A stretch of 64,000 nt of DNA from Xenophilus sp. L33 (GCF_009765735.1 NZ_LMUW01000207.1:185212-249211), one strand, 5' to 3'. Positions 52,866-61,771 are shown, counted from the stretch's first letter. The notes: generated by a model from the letters alone, not told the origin. Made by a program: numbers and translations.

Positions 52866-53657
52866 ATGGTCGAAACGCGCAAGAATCAGCCGGGAAAGCC
52901 CAGGCGTGGCATCCAGTCCGTGGAGATTGCCTACCGCCTTCTGACCGCCTTGCAGTCGAGCTCGCAATCGCTGGCCCTCAAGGATGTCGCGGCGCTCGCA
53001 GGCATGACTCCCAGCGCCGCGAACAATTACCTCGTCAGCCTGGTCCGCACGGGGCTCGCATCCGCGGACCTGAAACCCGGCTGCTACAAGCTGGGGCCTT
53101 CCGCATTGGCACTGGGCATGAGCGCGATCCAGCAGATCGACGGCTTCGAGTTGATGCGCGCCGAAGTCACTGCGTTGCGGGACGCGACCCAGCGCAGTTC
53201 CGCCGTCACGGCATGGACCGACGATGGCCCAGTCAGCCTGTTCAAGCAGAACGGTGAGAACCGCGGGGCCTTCGAGATGCGCACCGGTCTCATTCCCCTG
53301 GTGAGCACCGCGGCGGGCAAGGTCTTCGTGGCATGCCTGCCCGAGGCTGCGACGAGGCAACTCGTCGCGGACGAGTTTTCCGATCTGCCGAAGGGCAAGG
53401 CCGCGGCAGCCGGATACCGTGCAGACGCATTGCGGGAATTGCAGCGCAAGAAGTACTGCACGGTTCACCGCGATGCGAGCGGCTACGCCTCGATGGCCGC
53501 TCCGGTCTGGGACTGGAACGGCGAGATCCGGTTCACGATCAGTCTCGTGGGTTCCGTCACCACGCTCCAGATGGACAAGTCGAGCGCTCACGTCACTGCT
53601 CTGCTCGAAAGCGCAAGCAGGGCCACCGCATCCTTCGGAGGCAAGCCGAGGTTCTAG
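52866..53657 (+). CDS. IclR-family transcriptional regulator
   Basis: A 263-aa regulator. After a basic leader, the wHTH covers about residues 15-75 (IQSVEIAYRLLTAL, MTPSAANNYLVSLVRTGL). The IclR effector domain follows (IPLVSTAAGKVFVACLPE, CTVHRDASGYASMAAPV). It is divergent from the Bug-LLM-dehydrogenase operon. The start at ATG 52866 has only a weak upstream purine run. It may also act at the related site at 61838. Confidence 0.87.
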   Translation: MVETRKNQPGKPRRGIQSVEIAYRLLTALQSSSQSLALKDVAALAGMTPSAANNYLVSLVRTGLASADLKPGCYKLGPSALALGMSAIQQIDGFELMRAEVTALRDATQRSSAVTAWTDDGPVSLFKQNGENRGAFEMRTGLIPLVSTAAGKVFVACLPEAATRQLVADEFSDLPKGKAAAAGYRADALRELQRKKYCTVHRDASGYASMAAPVWDWNGEIRFTISLVGSVTTLQMDKSSAHVTALLESASRATASFGGKPRF

Positions 53658-53732
53658 CCGCTGTCGAGCTAGACACCACGGAGCGGACCGGCGCATCCGG
53701 ATCGGCAAAAGCGCGCGGCAAAGCCATGACTA

Positions 53733-53758
53733 ATTGCAAATGCATTCGCATTTGCAAT
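53733..53758. promoter_or_regulatory. Zur box-like palindrome before zur
   Basis: ATTGCAAATGC and GCATTTGCAAT are perfect 11-nt arms around ATTC. The position, 12 nt before the zur ATG, and the long perfect dyad suggest a zinc-regulator operator giving autoregulation. The specific motif is not verified against a known Zur consensus. Confidence 0.7.
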
Positions 53759-53769
53759 ACACTGCAAGG

Positions 53770-54177
53770 ATGTTGCGCCGCACACGCCAGCGCGAAGCCG
53801 TGCTTTCGGCCCTGCTCCAGAGCGGCAGGTCGCTCACTCCCGTCGAGATCTGCGAACTCGCCCAGGGTGACGTCCCACGCCTGAATCTGTCGACGGTCTA
53901 TCGCCAGATCAAGCTGCTGCTGGAGGGCGACGAGGTGCTGCGCGTCGACCTCCCAGGCCAGGCCACGCGCTACGAGGCGGCGGTCTGCGATGCCGATGTC
54001 GGAGACGGCACGCATCACCACCATCACTTCCATTGCGAGGCCTGCGATCGCGTATTCCCAATCCATGCCTGTCCCGGCGCCATGGACCGTCTCGCTCCGC
54101 CGGGATTCCGTGTCGCCGGCCACGAATTGACGCTGCACGGGCAATGCGCGGATTGCGTCGGTGCGAAGAATGGGTGA
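53770..54177 (+). CDS. zur: Zinc uptake regulator (Fur family, Zur-like)
   Basis: A 135-aa Fur-family metalloregulator. The winged HTH is at about residues 1-75 (TPVEICELAQ, NLSTVYRQIKLLLE). A HHHHHFHCEACDRVF metal-rich segment carries the first CxxC, and GQCADCVG gives the second. The two CxxC pairs form the structural zinc site. It is encoded upstream of a zinc ABC transporter locus, so Zur is the favoured identity. The ATG directly follows AGG, so the ribosome binding site is unusual. Confidence 0.87.
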   Translation: MLRRTRQREAVLSALLQSGRSLTPVEICELAQGDVPRLNLSTVYRQIKLLLEGDEVLRVDLPGQATRYEAAVCDADVGDGTHHHHHFHCEACDRVFPIHACPGAMDRLAPPGFRVAGHELTLHGQCADCVGAKNG

Positions 54178-54324
54178 AGAGCCCATCGGCGAAGCCCGGG
54201 CGGAAACGCTTCGCGAGACATCGAATTCGTCCGCCAGCCTGTTGATGGCCGGTGCGGGGACGCGTGTGGCCGGTGCACTGTGCCTCGTCGCGGTCCTGTA
54301 GCTGGCCGTTGCGTGGGCGCTGCG

Positions 54325-55081
54325 ATGAAGGCGCGATCCGGATCGGCGAACGCCATCTGCCTGAGCCAGCTTGGCATCGCCTACAACGGTCGCGGCGCGT
54401 TGCACGAGCTGAGCGGCGAATTCGCATCGGGCTCGCTCACCGCCATCGTCGGGCCCAACGGTGCAGGAAAGAGTAGCCTGCTCGCGGCCATCATGGGCCA
54501 TGTACGCCCGTCATCCGGCAGCATCCGTGTCGACCTCGCGCCGGGCGAGCGGATCGCCTGGCTGCCCCAGCACAGCGGCATCGACCGCACGCTTCCCTTT
54601 ACGGTGTTCGACCTGGTGGCGCTCGGTCACTGGGGACGGCTCGGCGCATTCAAGGGCATCGCCGCATCGCAACGCGACGCGGTGCTGACCGCCTTGCAAG
54701 GCGTCGGGCTCGGAGGCTTCGAACGCCGCAGTATCGGCACTGTCCGCCGGCCAGTTCCAGCGCGTGCTGTTCGCGCGCCTGCTGCTGCAGGACGCGCCCG
54801 TGATCCTGCTCGACGAGCCTTTCAACGCGATGGACGCTCGCACCACCGCCGACCTGCTGGGCCTCGTCGGCCAGTGGCATGGCGAAGGGCGGACCGTGGT
54901 CGCGGTTCTGCACGACCTCGGCCAGGCCCGGGCGCACTTTGAAAGCAGCCTCCTGCTGGCACGCGAATGCGTGGCGTGGGGGCCCTCGGGCGAGGTGCTG
55001 CAGGACCAGCACCTGCAGCGAGCGCATCGCATGGCCGAAGCATGGCAAGGCGACGCCGCTGCCCGCAGGGTCGCGGCATGA
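54325..55081 (+). pseudogene. znuC: znuC, zinc ABC transporter ATPase, frameshifted
   Basis: The coding information for a ZnuC-type ATPase of about 250 aa is present but split. The first frame carries the Walker A GPNGAGKSS and reads correctly to FERRSIG near 54738. The signature LSAGQFQRVLFARLLLQ, the Walker B VILLDEPFNAMD and the H-loop LHDLGQ continue in the next frame from 54740. A 1-nt gain or 2-nt loss near 54736-54742 explains this. Without correction no full ATPase is made. A sequencing error is possible. The end overlaps znuB by ATGA. Confidence 0.85.
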
Positions 55082-55950
55082 CCCTCGGTGCGTTGCTTGT
55101 CCAGCCGTTCGCCGACTACGCCTTCATGCGAAGGGCGCTCGTCGCCACCTTCGCGTTGAGCCTCGGCAGCGCACCGATCGGCACCCTCCTCGTCCTCAGG
55201 CGCATGAGCCTGGCCGGCGATGCGATGGGTCATGCGTTGCTGCCGGGCGTCGCCGTAGGCTTCCTGGTCGCCGGCTTCTCGCTCGTGGCCATGAGCCTTG
55301 GGGCCTTCGTCGCTGCCTTGACCGTAGCATTGGCGGCGGGCTTCGTGACGCGCATCACCTCGCAGCGCGAAGACGCGAGCTTCGCCGCCTTCTACCTGAT
55401 CGCACTGGCGCTGGGCGTGCTGTTGGTGTCCACGCACGGCAGCAGCGTCGACCTGATGCACCTGCTGTTCGGTACCATCCTTGCGGTCGACGATCCTGCG
55501 CTGATCCTCGTGGCTGCGGTGGCGAGCCTGACGCTGGTCGCGCTGGCGGCGATCTACCGGCCGCTGCTGGCCGAATGCGTCGATCCGGGCTTCCTGCGCA
55601 ACGTCAGCCGGCTCGGCTCGTTCGCGCACTATGCCTTTCTCGCCCTCACCGTCGCGAACCTGGTCGCCGGCTTCTAGGCTCTTGGCACGCTCATGGCGGT
55701 CGGCCTGATGATGCTGCCGGCCACCGCGGCACGTTTCTGGGCCGGTCGGATCTGGAGCCTTGCGCTGGTGGCGGGCGGAATCTCCGCGCTGTCGGGCCTC
55801 GCCGGGCTGCTCCTGTCGTTTCACGCGCAATGGCCATCCGGGCCGGCCATCGTGCTCGTGGCGGGCGCGATCTACCTGGTCTCGCTGGCTATCGGTCCGC
55901 GCGGCGGGCTGCTCTTCGAGTTGCGCAAGCCCCGCGTCGATCACCCATGA
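55078..55950 (+). pseudogene. znuB: znuB, zinc ABC transporter permease, interrupted by amber codon
   Basis: A ZnuB-type inner-membrane permease of 290 codons. It opens MTLGALLVQPFADYAFMRRALVATF, and LRRMSLAGDAMGHALLPGVA is the family core. At codon 200 (55675-55677) TAG interrupts NLVAGF-ALGTLMAVGLMMLP, where relatives have glutamine (CAG), so a C-to-T change is likely. The frame continues intact to the TGA at 55948-55950. Truncation would remove the last transmembrane helices. Together with the znuC frameshift it suggests decay of the locus. Confidence 0.85.
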
Positions 55951-56882
55951 ATCATGCGAATCATCCGAAATCAGCAATGAAAAAAGCTTCTGGTCTCACG
56001 CGCCGGCGCCTCCTGGCGCCCCTGCTCGACCTGCCGGCGTGGCCGCTGCGAGCCCCTGCTCAACCCGCTTCGACTGCAACCAAGCTGCGTGTCGTGGCTA
56101 GTTTCTCGATCCTCGCCGACATCGCGAAGCAGGTCGGCGGCAGCGACGTCGAGGTGACGGCGTTGGTAGGGCCGAATTCGGACGCGCACGTGTTCCAGCC
56201 CAGCCCGGCCGACGCCCGCAGCCTGGCGGACGCCGACCTGGTGCTGGTGAACGGGTTGGGCTTCGAAGGCTGGATGGATCGGCTGGTGAGCGCCTCAGGC
56301 TATCGCGGACGCATCGTCGTGGCCAGCGAAGGCATCGTGCCGCGAAGGCTCGATGGCGGCCTCGATCCGCACGCTTGGCAGGATCTTTCCAACGGGCAGC
56401 GCTACGCTGCAAACCTGCGGGACGCGATTGCCAAGGCCAGGCCGTCCAGCGAGCGCGGCATCGGCGAACGCGCCGAGCGGTATATCGGCCAGTTGCAGGC
56501 GCTCGATCACGACGTGCGCGCCCGGTTCGATGCGCTGCCGCGCGCGCAGCGCCGGATCATCACGACGCACGACGCCTTCGGCTATTTCGGTGCGGCCTAC
56601 GGCGTCGAATTCCTGGCGGCCCAAGGCGTGAGTACCGACAGCGAACCGTCGGCCGCCGCGGTGGCGCGGCTCATCGACCAGATCAGGCACGCGCAGGTGC
56701 GTGCGGTCTTCGTGGAGAACATCACGGACCCTCGCCTAGCGCAGCGGATCGCCCACGAGGGCGGCGTCACGGTGGGAGGTCGCCTTTATTCGGACGCCCT
56801 TTCCGAGCCAGGAACCGAGGCCGACACCTATCACAAGCTCTTCGCGACCAACGCACTCAAAATCTCGACGGCGCTCGGTTGA
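55947..56882 (+). CDS. znuA: Metal (zinc/manganese) ABC transporter substrate-binding protein, ZnuA-like
   Basis: A 311-aa periplasmic cluster-9 metal-binding protein. Metal ligands are in SDAHVFQPSP, GGLDPHAWQD and the TTHDAFGYFG histidine. The histidine-rich loop of E. coli ZnuA is absent. The ATG at 55947 overlaps the znuB stop; an in-frame ATG at 55977 is possible and would give a twin-arginine-like TRRRLLAPLL leader. The frame is complete, in contrast to znuC and znuB. The coupling to Zur points to zinc. Confidence 0.88.
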   Translation: MNHANHPKSAMKKASGLTRRRLLAPLLDLPAWPLRAPAQPASTATKLRVVASFSILADIAKQVGGSDVEVTALVGPNSDAHVFQPSPADARSLADADLVLVNGLGFEGWMDRLVSASGYRGRIVVASEGIVPRRLDGGLDPHAWQDLSNGQRYAANLRDAIAKARPSSERGIGERAERYIGQLQALDHDVRARFDALPRAQRRIITTHDAFGYFGAAYGVEFLAAQGVSTDSEPSAAAVARLIDQIRHAQVRAVFVENITDPRLAQRIAHEGGVTVGGRLYSDALSEPGTEADTYHKLFATNALKISTALG

Positions 56883-57009
56883 CCGAGGCGTTGACGATGT
56901 TGACAGGCACCTGCCTCGTTTCCAGCACCGCGGGACTGCCCTGTCAGAGCTGTTCTTTGCGATGCACAAGAAGTCCATCCCGGAGGCGCTCATAGAGGAA
57001 AAGGCTTTA

Positions 57010-57942
57010 CTACGGCGCAACGACCGTGTTGGTGAGACTGCCAAGTCCCTCGATGCGGCATGTGATCACATCTCCGATCTTGAGCCACTGCCGAGGGTTC
57101 ATCGCATATCCCACGCCCGACGGGGTGCCAGTGGCGATCACGTCGCCAGGCTCGAGCGTCAAGCCGGCAGAAAGCGAAGCGATGGTTTCCGGGATCTTGA
57201 AGATCATCGCGGCCGTGCTGGCATCCTGGCGCTTTTGGCCATTGACGTCGAGTTCGATACGCAGCGCGTGGGGGTCCGCGATCTCGTCCGCCGTCACGAT
57301 GTAAGGGCCCATCGGGCAACTCGTGTCCAACCCCTTTCCCTTGAACCATTGGTCGTGCCTCCTTTGCAGGTCGCGCGCCGTCACGTCGTTCACGATGGTG
57401 TAGCCGAAGACGTGAGACATGGCATCCTCAGCGGGGATGTCGCGGCCGCCCACGCCAATGACGACCGCGAGTTCTACCTCGTAGTCCAGCCGACGCGTAA
57501 CCTTTTCGTCATAGCGAATGCCGCCCCCCTCGCCGATGATGGCACTCGAAGGCTTGGTGAAGAATTGTGGGTGCTCAGGCAGTTCCGTCTCCTTGTCGCG
57601 AGAGACGTTGTCCTCCTGAACGTGCTCTGCATAGTTGCGGCCCAGGCAGAAAACATTGCGCGGCGTACGCGGTATCGGTGCCAGCAGTTGGACGTCAGAC
57701 GTAGGCAGTCGTGCCGTATCGAAGAGCCCCGGGCTCTCCAGCACATAGCGGGCGAACGCAAGCCCCTCCGCGCCAGCTGAAATCAGGTCCAGCATGGACA
57801 ATGTTTTAGTCTGCGCGGCATCGAACCCGAAGGTCTTGCCCGCGGGAAACGCGGCGAGCGCAATTTGCAGATCGAAGACTGCGTCGGGTGTCCATATCAC
57901 TGGGACCTGACGACTGTGGCGCGCAATGGTGGCAAGTTTCAT
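57010..57942 (-). CDS. Fumarylacetoacetate hydrolase (FAH) family protein
   Basis: A 310-aa FAH-fold hydrolase or isomerase. The metal site is read as the ExE of DYEVELAVVIG and Asp of TIVNDVTARD. CLGRNYAEHVQE at about 110 and IATGTPSGVGYAM near the end are family signatures. The ATG at 57942 is preferred over a start at 57987, which would cross the divergent IclR start. Members hydrolyse acylpyruvates or cleave 2,4-diketo acids. It is divergent from an IclR gene by only 34 nt. Confidence 0.9.
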   Translation of the reverse strand: MKLATIARHSRQVPVIWTPDAVFDLQIALAAFPAGKTFGFDAAQTKTLSMLDLISAGAEGLAFARYVLESPGLFDTARLPTSDVQLLAPIPRTPRNVFCLGRNYAEHVQEDNVSRDKETELPEHPQFFTKPSSAIIGEGGGIRYDEKVTRRLDYEVELAVVIGVGGRDIPAEDAMSHVFGYTIVNDVTARDLQRRHDQWFKGKGLDTSCPMGPYIVTADEIADPHALRIELDVNGQKRQDASTAAMIFKIPETIASLSAGLTLEPGDVIATGTPSGVGYAMNPRQWLKIGDVITCRIEGLGSLTNTVVAP

Positions 57943-57953
57943 GTTCGGTCTTT

Positions 57954-57973
57954 CTTGATTGGTTAGCATCAAG
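57954..57973. promoter_or_regulatory. Inverted repeat between FAH and IclR genes
   Basis: CTTGAT and ATCAAG flank an 8-nt spacer. It fills almost the whole 34-nt divergent gap, so a bound regulator would affect both genes. The IclR protein encoded at 57977 is the likely ligand-responsive binder. Confidence 0.5.
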
Positions 57974-57976
57974 GGC

Positions 57977-58822
57977 ATGGTGCCCATCGTTAAATCCGCG
58001 CAGCGCGTGGTGGAAGTCTTCGAATATTTCGCGCAGCGGCGTGCGCCGGCAACGCTGAGTCAGATCTCGACGACGCTCGGATATCCGACGTCCAGCACCT
58101 TCGCGCTGCTCAGCACGTTGCGCGACCTCGGGTACCTCGACTACGCGCGGGACGACCGCACCTTCGTGCCGACCGTGCGTGCCGCGTTGCTGGGAATCTG
58201 GGTGAACGATGCGTTGATGAGCGACGGCACCATCGTTCGTCTGATGTACGAACTGCGTGACCAAACCGGCGGAACGGCCGTGCTGGCGATCCAAAGCGAC
58301 CTGCAGGTTCAATACATTCACGTGGTCAAAGGCAACGATGGGCACCACCGCACGGACGTGACCACCGGAGCCTTGCGGCCGCTTCTTCGCTCCGCGATGG
58401 GCGACGTGATCCTGGCCTTGAAAAGCAAGGCCGAGCTTCGCACCCTGGTCAGCCGCTTCAATGCGCAGGAGACATCGGACAAGCAAGTTCGCCTGGTCGA
58501 TCTCATCGATCGGCTGGAAAAAGTTCGCCAGCGGGGCTACGCCTGGAGCGAAGGAATGGCAACGCCAGGCTCTGGAATCATCTCGATGCTCCTCGCGGCG
58601 CCAGCGCATCAACCGCCCATGGTGCTGGGACTTGGCGGCCGGATCGGTCTTCTGCGTGCGAATCGCGCGAAATTCCTCGAAGCGCTTCGTCACTTGGTCA
58701 CCCAGCACCGCGACCACATGGAGGCGTTGCCGCAAAAGTTCGTCACATTGCGCAATGGGCCGCAGACACAGGTCCACCAGGTCATTCCGGCTGGAGACCC
58801 GCCGCATCGGCAACCTTCTTGA
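57977..58822 (+). CDS. IclR-family transcriptional regulator
   Basis: A 281-aa regulator. The wHTH is at about residues 5-65 (SAQRVVEVFEYFAQ, YPTSSTFALLSTLRDLGYL). The effector domain follows (TGALRPLLRSAMGDVILAL, WSEGMATPGSGIISMLL). The ATG at 57977 or the adjacent GTG at 57980 is the start; AAGGG is close upstream. Its 3' end overlaps the 3' end of the convergent Bug gene by 41 nt. It probably regulates the FAH gene and perhaps the operon at 58782-61771. Confidence 0.86.
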   Translation: MVPIVKSAQRVVEVFEYFAQRRAPATLSQISTTLGYPTSSTFALLSTLRDLGYLDYARDDRTFVPTVRAALLGIWVNDALMSDGTIVRLMYELRDQTGGTAVLAIQSDLQVQYIHVVKGNDGHHRTDVTTGALRPLLRSAMGDVILALKSKAELRTLVSRFNAQETSDKQVRLVDLIDRLEKVRQRGYAWSEGMATPGSGIISMLLAAPAHQPPMVLGLGGRIGLLRANRAKFLEALRHLVTQHRDHMEALPQKFVTLRNGPQTQVHQVIPAGDPPHRQPS

Positions 58823-59762
58823 AAGTGGCGATCTGTTCGATCTGGAATTGACGCATCTCTGCGGGGCCGCGCTCTTGCAGTTCCGAGTTGACCTTTCGCG
58901 CGAACGCTTTCGCCTCGGGAGAGCCCATGATCTTGATGACTGTTTCCGCCAACTTGTTGGTGATGTCGCCGGGCGTTTCAGATCGCACCATGAGCGCCGA
59001 CCATCCGTAGACCGAAAAGTCCGGGTAGAACTCCTTGACGGTCGGGACATCCGGGAAATCCGGGTGCCGCGTGTCCCCGGTGACTGCTAGCAATCGAAGC
59101 TTTCCTGATTTCGCCAGTCCGCTCATCGAGGTCACCCCATCCATTCCGACGTCGATCTGCCCGCCGGCCAAATCGGAATTCATCTGCCCAGTCGTCTTGT
59201 AGGGGACGTGGGTGAACTGCACACCGGCCAGCGCGGAAAGCCATTCGGCCGCGAGGCGGTAACCCGTTCCGAAGTTGCCGAAATTCAGTTTCTTGGGGTC
59301 CTTCTTGGCGGCGGCCAGCAGTTGCGGAAGGGTCTTGATCGGCGAGTTGCCTGGCACTGCAATGCCGAGCATGCTTCTGCCTACTGCGGCGATCGGCTTG
59401 AAATCCTTGAGTGGGTCGTAGGGCATGTTCTTGATCAGCACCGCGTTCACCGCGAGGTTGGTCCAGCTTCCCTGCACGAGCGTGTAGCCATTGGCCGGCT
59501 GGTTCTTGGCGACCACCATCCCGAGTCGCCCATCCGCACCGGGCTGGTTGTCCACGATCACCGGCTGGCCGAGGGCCTCGGCCAGCTGTGCACCAACAAA
59601 GCGCGCCGAAGTGTCGCTGGTGCTCCCGGCCGCGAAGGGCGCGATCAGGCGGATGGGCCGATCTGGATAGTCTGTGGCGCCTTGTGCGAAGGTAGTCGGG
59701 ACCGGCAAGAGGACTGCCGCCAGCGCGCACGCCAGCGCACGCAAGAATTCATTGGCTCGCAT
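58782..59762 (-). CDS. Tripartite tricarboxylate transporter receptor (Bug/TctC family)
   Basis: A 326-aa Bug receptor with signal peptide FLRALACALAAVLLPVPTTFAQG. LIAPFAAGSTSDTSAR, PVIVDNQPGADGR and VPYKTTGQMNSDLAGGQ match the family, though the GG of the first motif is replaced by GS. It is the third gene of a minus-strand operon, 6 nt after the CoA-transferase gene. It likely binds the acid whose CoA ester is handled by that transferase. Confidence 0.91.
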   Translation of the reverse strand: MRANEFLRALACALAAVLLPVPTTFAQGATDYPDRPIRLIAPFAAGSTSDTSARFVGAQLAEALGQPVIVDNQPGADGRLGMVVAKNQPANGYTLVQGSWTNLAVNAVLIKNMPYDPLKDFKPIAAVGRSMLGIAVPGNSPIKTLPQLLAAAKKDPKKLNFGNFGTGYRLAAEWLSALAGVQFTHVPYKTTGQMNSDLAGGQIDVGMDGVTSMSGLAKSGKLRLLAVTGDTRHPDFPDVPTVKEFYPDFSVYGWSALMVRSETPGDITNKLAETVIKIMGSPEAKAFARKVNSELQERGPAEMRQFQIEQIATFKKVADAAGLQPE

Positions 59763-59768
59763 GTCGTC

Positions 59769-60983
59769 TCAATGGTTGTGTTGTTCGCTCGCGCCGGCGA
59801 TTGCATCAATCTGGAGAGGGTCGAAGCCAAGTTCCTCCAGCACCTCGCGCGTGTGCTCACCCAGCCTTGGCGCCGGCGACGTGACACCTGCCGGATCCTG
59901 TGCAAAGAGAAAGCCAGTTCCGAGCACCCGCGCCTCGCTGCGGTCCCCCTCGAGCCTCGCGGGCATCGTCAGTTGCCGGTGTTCGAAGTGCGGATGCGCC
60001 AGCGCTTCGGGCAAGGTGCGTACCGCTGCCGCCGCCAAGCCGGCATCGTTCATCAACCGTTCCAACTCCAATGCGCTACGGCTTGCCATCGCCGCGATGA
60101 CTTGCTCGCGCAGCGCCGCGCCATTTCGCTGTCGCGCCCATTTGTCAGTGAAGCGCTTGTCGGCGACCAGATCTTCGCGACCAAGCACGCCGCACATCTT
60201 TTCGAACTGGTCCTGGCGGGTGATGCCCAGCGTAAACTCGCCGTCAGCCGTAGGAAACGTATCCGACACGGGAGACTTGCTGTAGCCAAGGTTGCCGGTC
60301 TTGCGCGGCTTTACCCCTTGCACCAGATACGGCCCGGCGACCGACACCATCATCATCATGGCCGCGTCGAGCATTGCGACGTCGATGTATTGGCCCTTGC
60401 CTTCGCGTTCGCGCCGAAGCAGCGACATCACGATGGCCATCGCGGCCACGGTGCCTGTGAAGGTGTCCGCGACGGGGAATCCGACGCGCATGTCCGGGCT
60501 TCCCTGTTCCCCAGAGAGCGTCATCAGCCCTGACATGCTCTGGATGATCTGGTCCAACGCAGGATTGTTCTTGAGCGGCCCCGTCTGTCCGAAACCCGAC
60601 AACGAGCAATACACGATGGCGGGATTGACTTGCTTGCACGCCTCGAATCCAAGCCCCAGCCTGTCCATCACGCCGGACCGAAAGTTCTCGACCACGACAT
60701 CGGCTTGCGCGATCAGCCTCAGAACGGCTTCCTTCTGTGCCGGGTCCTTCAGGTCGAGCACCACTGAGCGCTTTCCCGTGTTAAAGGAGACAAACGATGG
60801 GCTCATGTCCTTGGAGCTGCCCTGCGGCGGCCCGTCGGCGCCGTAGTTTCGCATCGTGTCGCCATCCGCCGGTTCGATCTTGATGACATCCGCGCCATGC
60901 ATGCGCAGGTAGTGCGTCGCAACCGGCCCGGCGATCACGTGGGTGAAATCCACCACCTTGTAGCCCTCGAGCACCTGGGCCAT
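59769..60983 (-). CDS. CaiB/BaiF-type (family III) CoA-transferase
   Basis: A 404-aa CoA-transferase that moves CoA from an acyl-CoA donor to a carboxylic acid. VVDFTHVIAGPVATHYLRMHGADVIKIE is the N-terminal signature, and NTGKRSVVLDLKDP and VVENFRSGVMDRLGLG follow. The catalytic aspartate is in DVAMLDAAM. It starts 2 nt after the crotonase stop. Family members act on oxalate, carnitine, bile acids, mesaconate and other dicarboxylates. The donor and acceptor here are unknown. Confidence 0.92.
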   Translation of the reverse strand: MAQVLEGYKVVDFTHVIAGPVATHYLRMHGADVIKIEPADGDTMRNYGADGPPQGSSKDMSPSFVSFNTGKRSVVLDLKDPAQKEAVLRLIAQADVVVENFRSGVMDRLGLGFEACKQVNPAIVYCSLSGFGQTGPLKNNPALDQIIQSMSGLMTLSGEQGSPDMRVGFPVADTFTGTVAAMAIVMSLLRREREGKGQYIDVAMLDAAMMMMVSVAGPYLVQGVKPRKTGNLGYSKSPVSDTFPTADGEFTLGITRQDQFEKMCGVLGREDLVADKRFTDKWARQRNGAALREQVIAAMASRSALELERLMNDAGLAAAAVRTLPEALAHPHFEHRQLTMPARLEGDRSEARVLGTGFLFAQDPAGVTSPAPRLGEHTREVLEELGFDPLQIDAIAGASEQHNH

Positions 60984-60985
60984 GA

Positions 60986-61771
60986 CTACTCCGATGCGCG
61001 CGGGAAGGCGCCAGTGAACTGCGGCTTGCGCTTCTCTGCAAATGCGCGCTTCGCTTCGCGACCATCGGGGCTCAGTCCAAGGTAGCGCTGCATCGGACCA
61101 CCCGCGTCTAGATGGGTGGAAAACCCGGCCGTATCGAGCAGAACATTGGTTGCGGCCTTGGTGTATCGGATGGCGAGTGGCGGCAACTCCAACAATGCCT
61201 GCACATAGTCTTCGACTGCGGTCTCGAACTCCGCAGCCGGCACGCTGCGGTTGATCAGACCCCATTCCTCAGCCTTCGGTGCTGCAAGGCGCCGGCCGAG
61301 GAGCGAAAGCTCCAATGAACGCACGCGGCCTACAGTGAATAGAAAGGCGCCACCAGCATGGTTGCCCGCCTGGATCTCCCGCATTTGCAGGAACGCGGTG
61401 TCGACAGCCACCACAAGATCGCAGGCGGTTGCCAGGTAGACGCCGCCGCCGATGGCAGGGCCATTCATCGCGGCTACCACGGGCTTGTAGTTTCGTTGGA
61501 TGCGCTGGCGGGCGTGGACGTTCGCGCGGCCGTAAGCGTCGAAATCCTGTGGATTGGCCTGGTTCGTGAAATTCAGATCCTGCCCTGCGCAGAAGAAATC
61601 GCCAGCGCCGGTCAGCACCGCACAGCGGCAATCAGGGTCGCGCTCGATGTCGTCGAACGCGTGCGCAATCTCCTGAAACATGGTGAGGTTGTGCGCATTC
61701 TTGACCGCGGGCCGGTTGAGGATGACGCGGGTGATCGCGCCTTGCTTCTCGATCTTGATAGTTTCGTACAT
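60986..61771 (-). CDS. Enoyl-CoA hydratase/isomerase family protein
   Basis: A 261-aa crotonase-fold protein with CAGQDLNFT and GPAIGGG oxyanion-hole segments. The first hydratase glutamate is replaced by Tyr in GGGVYLATACD, while the second region reads MREIQAGNHAGG. A standard hydratase is therefore unlikely; isomerase or hydrolase activity is possible. AAGGAG precedes the ATG by about 7 nt. It is the first gene of the operon with the CoA-transferase and Bug genes. A CATATG-centred palindrome lies 67 nt upstream. Confidence 0.88.
   Translation of the reverse strand: MYETIKIEKQGAITRVILNRPAVKNAHNLTMFQEIAHAFDDIERDPDCRCAVLTGAGDFFCAGQDLNFTNQANPQDFDAYGRANVHARQRIQRNYKPVVAAMNGPAIGGGVYLATACDLVVAVDTAFLQMREIQAGNHAGGAFLFTVGRVRSLELSLLGRRLAAPKAEEWGLINRSVPAAEFETAVEDYVQALLELPPLAIRYTKAATNVLLDTAGFSTHLDAGGPMQRYLGLSPDGREAKRAFAEKRKPQFTGAFPRASE

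Noticed and set aside
55675..55677. Programmed readthrough or pyrrolysine at the znuB TAG
   Set aside because: No special context is visible and the neighbouring znuC frameshift makes simple gene decay or sequencing error more likely.
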